IMG/VR virus record: IMGVR_UViG_3300015264_000040
Coordinates: 1 to 33,795 of that record
Reading direction: 5' to 3' (one strand)
DNA length: 33,795 nt
From: a virus
In this document: positions 14,268 through 20,454 of the stretch, one piece after another
Numbering within the stretch: position 1 is the first letter of the stretch
How the letters are laid out: every line of letters begins with the position of its first letter
Position numbers and translations under genes: made by a program
Notes under the pieces: generated by a model
What the model was told of the DNA's origin: nothing
The model's database searches: none
What the model saw: only the letters and a program-made list of their open reading frames with translations

Positions 14268-14509
14268 ATCAGGTTTACATAAAACCGAACTTCGAATTCT
14301 TTTAGTTCGGCTTTGATTGAAGAGTGGTTTTCTCTCAGCCAGTTAGTGAGTTGCGCGCTTGTATCGAAATACTCTATGATCAGTTGCCAGCTAACACATA
14401 CTGGGCCACGATCCATAACGCGCTCGAAAATCTCCCACATGAACGCCTTTATCTCTTGATGACTGGGGCGCAAGTCAGGGGCGCGGAGGTTGCTTTGGTA
14501 GATGGCCAT
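14264..14509 (-). CDS. Hypothetical protein sharing its N-terminus with the adjacent methyltransferase
   Basis: 81 residues. Begins MAIYQSNLRAPDLRPS, nearly the same as the methyltransferase start (YKSNLSAPDLRP), then diverges into a helical sequence (EIKAFMWEIFERVMDRG; TNWLRENHSSIKAELKEFEV). At DNA level the segment ending GACTTGCGCCCC is identical in both. It may be a chimera made by recombination at gene starts. No function assigned. Confidence 0.6.
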   Translation of the reverse strand: MAIYQSNLRAPDLRPSHQEIKAFMWEIFERVMDRGPVCVSWQLIIEYFDTSAQLTNWLRENHSSIKAELKEFEVRFYVNLI

Positions 14510-14510
14510 T

Positions 14511-14699
14511 TTAATCGCTCGTGACGATCATTCTGTACTCTGCATAGCCGTCGCGAATTGTGTAGGAAGAAAAGACAGCATGCACGGTAATGTTATTTAT
14601 CGAAAGCCGCACCGCTCTCGGAACATCCCCTTTCGACAACTCGGACTCCAAACGTGAGTCTTTAGTCATAATCACCACCTCTTGGCGTCTGCTGGTCAT
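14511..14699 (-). CDS. Small hypothetical protein
   Basis: 62 residues, ATG 14699 overlapping the preceding stop (ATGA); an internal ATG (MTKDSR) preceded by GAGGTGG is an alternative. Beta-rich C-terminus (AVRLSINNITVHAVFSSYT; YAEYRMIVTS). No family recognised. Confidence 0.5.
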   Translation of the reverse strand: MTSRRQEVVIMTKDSRLESELSKGDVPRAVRLSINNITVHAVFSSYTIRDGYAEYRMIVTSD

Positions 14700-15496
14700 A
14701 CGTTTCTGAACCTACTCCCTTTCCCGTCGTCTCTGCCGCTCGCTCCGACTTGCAGGAATAATTGCTGATACCAATCGTCAGTCCCGTGCGCTGCCAACTC
14801 CGCGTTGCCAAATTGGCACGCCTCGCGGTAGAGGTGATAGCCGTACTTATGCGCCAATAGGCTGAGGATCGCTTGCTCCGTGCGGTGCTGTTCGAAGCCT
14901 TTCAGTTCCTTGCCATTGCAAATCACGCTCGGGCCAAAGGTGGTGGCGAGTGGATTTAGGCAGTAGCTCAACCACTCCATGAGAAACTGCTGAACATGCC
15001 AATGGCCTTTTTGAAACAGCATAAACCTTGCAACGGCGTGCTGGGAGTCGGGCAGCACGGGATGCCTGTTGGGCGGCAAATATCCTTCGGCCGCCATCGT
15101 CACCCAGCAATCAGCCTTCACCCACTGGCGATTACTGCACCCCTGTGCCGCGAAGAGCATCTGCCCACCGTCCTGCGCGCAGCGTTCGTACAGCGGAGAG
15201 AGGTCGGCAATGGGGTAGCAATCACCATCGAGGTAGCATACAACATCGCCCTTTGCCGTTCCCTGGTTCTGTAGGGCATCTAGGATTACCAGCGGCTTCC
15301 AGGCGAACCAGCAGAGGCCGCGGACGCCAGGAAGCTCGAACAGCCAGCGGTTGAGTTCGTAGAAGGGGTGCGCCTTGAGGAATACATCATCGTAAACGAG
15401 CACCTGATCGACACCGAACTTCGCGGCATCGCGCACGGTGATGGCAGTGGTGGCTTCGTAAGCGCTTCCGCCGAAGGTAATAAGGAAACGAGTCAT
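14696..15496 (-). CDS. Glycosyltransferase-like protein (GT-A fold)
   Basis: 266 residues from ATG 15496, chosen for its ATGA overlap. N-terminal MTRFLITFGGSAYE, then FAWKPLVILDAL (64-75) and VVCYLDGDCYP (85-95), whose Asp90-Gly-Asp92 is the DxD metal motif. The KP...L.aL...D.v.Y.D.D layout is that of glycosyltransferases acting on capsular or O-antigen-type substrates. Part of the cassette with GTs at 8260, 16561 and 18036. Acceptor unknown. Confidence 0.7.
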   Translation of the reverse strand: MTRFLITFGGSAYEATTAITVRDAAKFGVDQVLVYDDVFLKAHPFYELNRWLFELPGVRGLCWFAWKPLVILDALQNQGTAKGDVVCYLDGDCYPIADLSPLYERCAQDGGQMLFAAQGCSNRQWVKADCWVTMAAEGYLPPNRHPVLPDSQHAVARFMLFQKGHWHVQQFLMEWLSYCLNPLATTFGPSVICNGKELKGFEQHRTEQAILSLLAHKYGYHLYREACQFGNAELAAHGTDDWYQQLFLQVGASGRDDGKGSRFRNV

Positions 15497-15987
15497 GCGC
15501 ACTCCAGTTTCAGGCGTGGCAATGAATCAAAGAACCGCATGCCCGCTGCCGTCAAGCGCACCGTAATCCATCGTTCGCTGTAGAGATACATGTAATATTG
15601 GACCAGTTCGAAATATCCAGCCACGATGGCGGCCTGGGCTGCGGCGATGTCTTTGTACCAGCGATACGTGATCTCTGCACCGATACCCTTGCCATCCAAA
15701 AGAACGCAGCCGTCATAGCGCGGATACGCCAGGGACTCTATTGGGGACGGCTCCGCTTTCGCACGGTCATTTGCCCACCAAAGCACGCCAGTCGGAGTTA
15801 CCTCATATTTTAGATCGCCAAGCTCGCGAAGTCTGCCGTCGTCCACAAGCGGCTTTAGCCAATCCACATACCAACCCCTGCGCTTGCGCCAGTCCTTGAC
15901 ATCTGACACGGTGCCCATGCCGTTCATGAAGCATTCAATAACCCACCAGTCCGGCGCTGGCGTCGTGGCCTCTTCTTTTCTGGTCAT
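15493..15987 (-). CDS. Hypothetical winged-helix-like protein
   Basis: 164 residues, ATGA overlaps on both sides. Contains WWVIECFMNGMGTVSDVKDWRK-type helices, YEVTPTGVLWW (about 62-72) and VRLTAAGMRFFDSL near the C-terminus; the two TxxG turns resemble wing hairpins after a recognition helix. DNA binding is a weak inference. No family recognised. Confidence 0.5.
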   Translation of the reverse strand: MTRKEEATTPAPDWWVIECFMNGMGTVSDVKDWRKRRGWYVDWLKPLVDDGRLRELGDLKYEVTPTGVLWWANDRAKAEPSPIESLAYPRYDGCVLLDGKGIGAEITYRWYKDIAAAQAAIVAGYFELVQYYMYLYSERWITVRLTAAGMRFFDSLPRLKLECA

Positions 15988-16361
15988 AGCGACTCGCTCC
16001 CCGGAAGCCCCAGCCGCTCTACAAAATCATGCGCGGCATGGTAGCAGTCCATCACATCGGATATTCGCCGGTCAATTGCATCGCGCTTTTCTGGAATGGT
16101 CGTCGCGTCAAGCTCGGCCAGCAGCGCTTTGGTCTTTGGCGCAAAGACTTCCCGCCACAGCAGATCGTCAGACATGTTCATTTTGGTCTTCCTAAAGAAC
16201 CGACTATCCAGCGCCTCGTTGGGACAGCCAGGAAGTGGAACGCCGTCCTTAGTGCCAGCCTCAGCATTGCATCGCGGGCAATGCAGCCTAGCTACCGAGC
16301 CCAGGGCGACAAGGTCTTCGCGGTCGCCTTCCCACCCACAATGCAGACACCTTAGTTTCAT
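15984..16361 (-). CDS. Zinc-ribbon protein with C-terminal helical region
   Basis: 125 residues from ATG 16361 (ATGA overlap); the longer frame upstream is discarded. MKLRCLHCGW (Cys5, Cys8) and HCPRCNAEAG (Cys28, Cys31) form a four-Cys ribbon, followed by a helical domain (LLAELDATTIPEKRDAIDRR). Ends LPGSESL, a tail shared in pattern with its two upstream neighbours, because the downstream start signal is embedded there. Confidence 0.6.
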   Translation of the reverse strand: MKLRCLHCGWEGDREDLVALGSVARLHCPRCNAEAGTKDGVPLPGCPNEALDSRFFRKTKMNMSDDLLWREVFAPKTKALLAELDATTIPEKRDAIDRRISDVMDCYHAAHDFVERLGLPGSESL

Positions 16362-16564
16362 AGCGGTGCACTCCCTGGAATCACATCGCCTTGCTGCGGC
16401 CACATCATCTCGTCTCCATAATCGCGGTTAACCTCTATTTGCGAGATCTGATTACCGCGAGCCGCAGCCATCCGCGCCTGCGGCTCATTATCAAAGAGGC
16501 CTACAATTGACCAGCCTGTTTCTGCCCAGTTCGGCTGAAGGCTTCCGACTATCCACAGTTTCAT
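16358..16564 (-). CDS. Small hypothetical protein
   Basis: 68 residues from ATG 16564, overlapping the glycosyltransferase stop (ATGA). Pattern MKLWIVGSLQPN..TGWSIVGLFDNEPQARMAA is typical of tiny phage proteins with a beta-alpha layout (W.i.G.f......A...) of unknown function. Ends VIPGSAPL. Confidence 0.55.
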   Translation of the reverse strand: MKLWIVGSLQPNWAETGWSIVGLFDNEPQARMAAARGNQISQIEVNRDYGDEMMWPQQGDVIPGSAPL

Positions 16565-17328
16565 AAAGGCTCCGATCCCGGAAAACCAGCAGCCTTTCGC
16601 GCCCTGAACAGCGGCTCGAACTTGTGGTAATCCGCTGTCGCTCCTGCCAAGTGCGGAGCCCACTGGCCAGTAGTGCGCACGCAGTGGTTGTGGTAGTGCG
16701 TGAGATCGCGGCGCTGCCAGAAGCAGCCGTACTTGATTGCCACGTTCTGAAGCTCCTCATCAACCCAGTTGTGGAAGTACTCTGGCCAAAGCGGGCCGTT
16801 GCCTTGGTTGATGCGTTCGCAGAAGGATCGCCCCATCCACGGAGAGCCGCAGATCCTGTCAATCATGGCTGGCGCGTCGGGCCACATCTGTCGCGCATAT
16901 GGCTCCTCTTCGCCCCAACGGTCGCCGGTCGGCTGCATGACACCGAAGGTAGTCCAATCTCCCGGTTTGGATAGCCGCTTACCTCCGAAGTGCTCGCTGC
17001 ACTGCGCCGCGATTTCATCAGCCGTGTGGTTGGGGTCGGGGAAAACATCGTCGCCGCCAGTGACAATCCAATCGCACTTCGGATCTTCATGCAGCACTTG
17101 GCGCACGAGCGTGTTGACGGCTTGCGCATAGCCGGGGTAGCGGCCGGGCAGGGCAGGAACGTGCATCAAATCCACCGCCCCTACTCCGTGATCGCCAAAC
17201 GCCCATGCAGGCACGTCCTGTGCATCAACCATGATGATGGTGTTGTAGCCGCGCTCTTTCCACTTGCGCAGACACGCCACGGCCTCAGCAGGCGGGCGCT
17301 TCGATGGAACTGCAAACCATACGCTCAT
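16561..17328 (-). CDS. Glycosyltransferase-like protein (GT-A fold)
   Basis: 255 residues. Starts SVWFAVPSKRPPAEAVACLRKW, with IIMVDAQD (31-38) and CDWIVTGGDDVFPD (85-98), where Asp93-Asp94 fit the DxD region. The C-terminal half has WMGRSFCERIN and a Trp/His-rich part (THYHNHCVRTTGQW). The fold assignment rests on motif order, not on close family likeness. Coupled by ATGA on both sides; ends FPGSEPL. Confidence 0.65.
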   Translation of the reverse strand: MSVWFAVPSKRPPAEAVACLRKWKERGYNTIIMVDAQDVPAWAFGDHGVGAVDLMHVPALPGRYPGYAQAVNTLVRQVLHEDPKCDWIVTGGDDVFPDPNHTADEIAAQCSEHFGGKRLSKPGDWTTFGVMQPTGDRWGEEEPYARQMWPDAPAMIDRICGSPWMGRSFCERINQGNGPLWPEYFHNWVDEELQNVAIKYGCFWQRRDLTHYHNHCVRTTGQWAPHLAGATADYHKFEPLFRARKAAGFPGSEPL

Positions 17329-17870
17329 CTTCCACCTCCCAGTAGCCGCTTCACCTTGGCGATGTCGCCCTCGTCAATCGTGGCTGCCTCCGTCGCGAAC
17401 TCGAAGACGCCACGCTCGATGGCGGCTCCGAATCGTGTGATGTTGAACACGAGCGCGATCTCCGCGCTGCCATGCGCGAGAATCATCCCGCGGCGCTGGG
17501 CGTCGAACGTCAGGGTAGCGCAGTGCTTCGCCAGCACCTCCAGCATGGACTTGATGATGTCCTCCACCTGGGCGTGGTCGATAGGGCGAATCATGTTGGG
17601 CTGGAGCACCGGGTCGGCTTCGAAGATGCCTTTGTCGTACTTCGTGCCGACTTGAGCGATCCGCTTCAACAGCCCAACCACTTTGTACCTCCCGCCAACA
17701 GCCTTCGAGCGGTCAGCCGCCATCAGCAGCATCGCCCGTTGCTCGTGGCGGTAGAATAGCTCAGCCTCGAAGCGCCGGAGCACCGCGTGGAGGTCTTGCA
17801 GGATGTCGCGGGCAAGCTCCAGGTCTTGGCCGAGCAGCATATTCGGGCGGAAGAGATTGGGCTCAGGCAC
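17325..17870 (-). CDS. Hypothetical protein
   Basis: 181 residues from GTG 17870 (8-nt overlap with the upstream stop, GTGCCTGA). Helical (LELARDILQDLHAVLRRFEA; VEDIIKSMLEVLAKHCATL) with a basic end (KVKRLLGGGR). It starts MPEP like the glycosyltransferase two genes upstream (ATGCCTGAGCC against GTGCCTGAGCC). No recognised domain. Confidence 0.55.
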   Translation of the reverse strand: MPEPNLFRPNMLLGQDLELARDILQDLHAVLRRFEAELFYRHEQRAMLLMAADRSKAVGGRYKVVGLLKRIAQVGTKYDKGIFEADPVLQPNMIRPIDHAQVEDIIKSMLEVLAKHCATLTFDAQRRGMILAHGSAEIALVFNITRFGAAIERGVFEFATEAATIDEGDIAKVKRLLGGGR

Positions 17871-18039
17871 GTGGACGATCCCCGAGACGTCGCATAAACT
17901 GGTCAGCCACGACGAAGCAGCCGTCCACAGTCGCGTCTCGATTGCGAAAATAGATAACCAGTGCCAAGATCGTTCTGACATATGGGTAGAGGTCCTCAGC
18001 GAATTGCTTGCCGGTTGCCATCTCTGCTTCGGTTTTCAT
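17863..18039 (-). CDS. Small hypothetical protein with central hydrophobic helix
   Basis: 58 residues from ATG 18039 (ATGA overlap). MKTEAEMATGKQFAEDLYPY then VRTILALVIYF, possibly amphipathic or a short membrane segment, and a basic C-terminus (RRLGDRPRA). No family recognised. Confidence 0.5.
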   Translation of the reverse strand: MKTEAEMATGKQFAEDLYPYVRTILALVIYFRNRDATVDGCFVVADQFMRRLGDRPRA

Positions 18040-18818
18040 AGCTTCATAGTCTCCCGACAGTACGAGTCCCACTCCAGTGCCCGCTTCCACTCCTGCTTCC
18101 CTGGCGCGATGTGGTCGCCCGTGTTGCCGCCATGGATGCCTGCGATCATGCGAGGCGACTCACCAAAATCATCACGGCAAGATAGCGGCCAGCCAGGGCG
18201 CGGCCCATCTGGAATGCTGCTCACAGCTTTGACGCTGAGACCCGCCACGAAGTGCAGATCCTCGCCGCGCTTGACGTCAGTCCTGAACGGCTTCCGCTCC
18301 CACGTCCTGCGCCAATAGCACAGCGAGGTGCCGAGGATCTCGCCAGTGTAGAGCCACGCTTCGCCAACAGGCTCGTCAGCGCGATGAGAGCGCAGGACGC
18401 CACTCTCCAAGCGCATCAGCCCCGCGTTCTGGTCCCAGAAGAGCATCTGATTGTAGCCCACGCAGTCCGCGCCGGAGGCTTGCAGCAGGGCGACTTGCTC
18501 GGCCAGGCGGTTGGGATGCGACCAGTCGTCGTCATCGAAGTGGCAAAGAATATCGGGAGGCGCAGGGAGGCCGCGAGCCATCTCAACGGCCCACTCATTT
18601 GCAGAGTTTCGCTGTTGGCCGATGGTCTCTTCTGGATGGCTTCCGTGAACATGCCGTTCCATTTTGCCAGTAGCAATGTAAATCCATGGCTCGGTGGTGT
18701 CCCAGATCACCAACTCTTTGCGCTCGTAAGTCTGCCGCCGAAAGCCCTCTACGGCGCGCGCAGCCATCTGGGCGCGATCCTTGGTGAGCATAACACATGC
18801 CACTGTTGGCTCAGGCAT
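18036..18818 (-). CDS. Glycosyltransferase family 2 protein (GT-A fold)
   Basis: 260 residues from ATG 18818, which overlaps the HNH gene stop; the frame further upstream is spurious. TVACVMLTKDR (5-15), FRRQTYERKELVIWD (26-40) and CHFDDDDWSHPNRL (92-105) are classic GT2 elements, the last being the DxD site. A GEDLHFVAG segment follows where the catalytic base ED is expected. This is the most confident glycosyltransferase of the four. Acceptor unknown. Confidence 0.85.
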   Translation of the reverse strand: MPEPTVACVMLTKDRAQMAARAVEGFRRQTYERKELVIWDTTEPWIYIATGKMERHVHGSHPEETIGQQRNSANEWAVEMARGLPAPPDILCHFDDDDWSHPNRLAEQVALLQASGADCVGYNQMLFWDQNAGLMRLESGVLRSHRADEPVGEAWLYTGEILGTSLCYWRRTWERKPFRTDVKRGEDLHFVAGLSVKAVSSIPDGPRPGWPLSCRDDFGESPRMIAGIHGGNTGDHIAPGKQEWKRALEWDSYCRETMKL

Positions 18819-19254
18819 ACGTGCGGTGCTCCTTCTTGTGGCAACGATCACATAGCCACTCTAAATCGAGCCTTTTTGCATAATCACTGTGATGGGCATG
18901 TGTTTTGGGGTCGCCACAACATTGGCACTGCATTCGCTGTAAAGTACCCCTCCGCAGGGCGTACGCTACGGCGTTATGGGCCGCCTTCTTATGCGGGTTC
19001 CTTTGTGACCACGCTTTTATCGTTTCGTATGAAGTCTTTGACTTAGGTCGTTTTCCATCAGAAACATACTTTTGTAACCTGATGGCCCGACATCTAATGC
19101 ATGGACTGCATGGCTTACCCCGACAGCCGACCTGAAATTCTTCTGGCCCCTTGTCTTGTCCGCAGTCATAACAATGCACAAAACCGACAGGTGGACGGAC
19201 GCGAGGCCCGGATCTATGCGTCTTGATCGCGCAGACTGCCGGCTCATTTGCCAT
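18811..19254 (-). CDS. HNH endonuclease with N-terminal zinc finger
   Basis: 147 residues. An N-terminal cluster CYDCGQDK (Cys28, Cys31) and PCSPCIRCR (Cys49, Cys52, Cys55) is followed by CQCCG (Cys110-113), HAHHSDY (119-125) and WLCDRCHKKEH (133-143), the treble-clef HNH core of phage recombination endonuclease VII-like proteins. A free-standing nuclease within the sugar cassette, consistent with mobility. It begins MANEP, similar to MASEQP at 19589. Confidence 0.8.
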   Translation of the reverse strand: MANEPAVCAIKTHRSGPRVRPPVGFVHCYDCGQDKGPEEFQVGCRGKPCSPCIRCRAIRLQKYVSDGKRPKSKTSYETIKAWSQRNPHKKAAHNAVAYALRRGTLQRMQCQCCGDPKTHAHHSDYAKRLDLEWLCDRCHKKEHRTYA

Positions 19255-19257
19255 GGC

Positions 19258-19458
19258 TCATTCACTCCTCGGAGCGCATGTCGGCAGTTCTATCCGCTCG
19301 CCAATCTCGACAAAGTCATGACTGGCATAGTTTCGCCCGGGCGCGCGAGTGAGCCACCAAGCAGCCGCAAACCATTCAGCGATTATCCACTGCTCGCGGA
19401 ACTTTATCCAATAGAATCCTTCTGGGCGTTGCACCGTGTCGCTCATTTTCGTTATCAC
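19258..19458 (-). CDS. Small phage protein (GFYWxKF type)
   Basis: 66 residues from GTG 19458 (GTGA overlap), or 62 from the ATG four codons later. PEGFYWIKFREQWIIAEW ... WWLT ... FVEIGERIELP resembles widespread tiny phage proteins (EGYYWVK..GEW.VAEW...W). Upstream, the same frame is open back to 19578 and reads as helical protein without a start codon, raising the possibility of a frameshift with the 19455-19589 gene. Confidence 0.6.
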   Translation of the reverse strand: MITKMSDTVQRPEGFYWIKFREQWIIAEWFAAAWWLTRAPGRNYASHDFVEIGERIELPTCAPRSE

Positions 19459-19589
19459 CTCGGTCTGCTTTGCCTTTTGCCCGGCCGCCTTGAGCGCATC
19501 CTGAAAGGCTGCCTCGATGGATTCTCGTAGCCCGCCAGGAAACTCACCACGCCCGCGAGCGGTGAAGGCCAGGGCTGCTCACTTGCCAT
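19455..19589 (-). CDS. 44-residue protein, possibly the shifted 5' part of the next gene
   Basis: ATG 19589 has AAGGAG 7 nt upstream and the TGA overlaps GTG 19458 exactly. The product begins MASEQPWPSPLAG and ends Arg-rich (RRPGKRQSRPR), which looks unnatural, whereas the alternative frame after about residue 7 reads FTARGRGEFPGGLRESIEAA and DALKAAGQKAKQTE and runs straight into the 19258 gene. A one-base indel near 19565 would fuse both into one protein of about 108 residues. Confidence 0.4.
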   Translation of the reverse strand: MASEQPWPSPLAGVVSFLAGYENPSRQPFRMRSRRPGKRQSRPR

Positions 19590-19752
19590 CGGTGCGCTCC
19601 TTCTCCAATTCCGCTTCGATCCGCTCCATGCTGATGACCCGCAGCCAGATGGTCAGCGGCATCCCGCGCTGTTTGGCGATACGCTTCGCCACCTTGAAAT
19701 CGTGATGGTGGAAGCGGACGTATGCGCCGGGCTCTTTCTTGTCAGGCTTCAC
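19579..19752 (-). CDS. Ribbon-helix-helix-like small protein
   Basis: 57 residues from GTG 19752 (GTGA overlap with the ligase stop). PGAYVRFHHHDFKVAKRIAKQRGMPLTIWLRVISMERIEAEL (split here: strand YVRF, helix 20-30, helix 34-50) has the strand-helix-helix layout of Arc/CopG-type DNA-binding proteins. Could regulate the operon. Family likeness is moderate. Confidence 0.5.
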   Translation of the reverse strand: MKPDKKEPGAYVRFHHHDFKVAKRIAKQRGMPLTIWLRVISMERIEAELEKERTDGK

Positions 19753-20411
19753 CGCTTGCCTGCCTGGAAGTCTTTGGTCTTGAGCTTTATTATCAGACGC
19801 TCGCCACGACGGTCAAAAAGCGTCTCGATTGGACGGGCAACGATGCCTTCTGCCATACTTGTCCCGATCTTCGACGCGAACGGAACGCGAACAAGCTCGA
19901 CAATCTCAGGCAGCGACATGCGCCCAAGATATGGCACGAGATCGCAGCCTAGCTTTCCAGCCACGTCCTCAAGTGCCGCCTTGTCCAACCACCATTTACC
20001 AGCCACCAGAACATCGAATAGAATGAATCCCTTGTCAGTCCGGTACGTTCCGCCCTTCTGAATTCCTGCCCCGTACCCTTCGCCATAGAGCACTGCAGAT
20101 ACAGGCCCGTTCGCAAAGAAAGCAGATTGCATTTTCGGGATCGTGAATTGCTGCATGAGCTTCACCACAAGATCGGCTGGCATCTGGGCATTATTCGAGC
20201 GCCCCCCGAATGTCACATTGCCTTGCTCAGAGAGCATCACACGAACATTCGTGCCGTCGATCTTTTCCGTAACGTCCCAAACACTAATCGTGCCAATGAC
20301 GGGGCTTTTGAGCCTTGCCTCGTTTACGCGGAAATCCTCGCTACGCTCGAAGATGGTGTCGATTTTGTGATATTCGGCAAATCCCTCTATCGAAGTTTGA
20401 AACAGTGCCAT
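19749..20411 (-). CDS. RNA ligase (Rnl2/DRB0094-like nucleotidyltransferase)
   Basis: 220 residues from ATG 20411. Complete set of ligase motifs: I KIDG (Lys50 as adenylation site), III VLYGEGYGAG (107-116), IIIa GFILFDVLV (128-136), IV EGIVARP (188-194), V LIIKLKTKDF (206-215). It seals RNA ends by an ATP-dependent adenylate route; phages use such enzymes to repair tRNAs cut by host anticodon nucleases, here plausibly with its own tRNA-Ser. No polynucleotide kinase partner is visible. It heads the accessory operon, lacks a Shine-Dalgarno and has its own promoter. The long upstream extension of the frame is terminase shadow. Confidence 0.85.
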   Translation of the reverse strand: MALFQTSIEGFAEYHKIDTIFERSEDFRVNEARLKSPVIGTISVWDVTEKIDGTNVRVMLSEQGNVTFGGRSNNAQMPADLVVKLMQQFTIPKMQSAFFANGPVSAVLYGEGYGAGIQKGGTYRTDKGFILFDVLVAGKWWLDKAALEDVAGKLGCDLVPYLGRMSLPEIVELVRVPFASKIGTSMAEGIVARPIETLFDRRGERLIIKLKTKDFQAGKR

Positions 20412-20418
20412 GCGTGAA

Positions 20419-20447
20419 ATGCTAGCACCATCTCGCACCGAACGCAA
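20419..20447 (-). promoter_or_regulatory. Promoter for RNA ligase and accessory operon
   Basis: Leftward TTGCGT (20447-20442), 17-bp spacer, TGC-extended TAGCAT (20424-20419), then 7 nt to ATG 20411. It lies in the 43-bp gap after the terminase stop. Spacing predicts transcription starting at the A of ATG, a leaderless message. Confidence 0.55.
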
Positions 20448-20454
20448 GCCAGCC

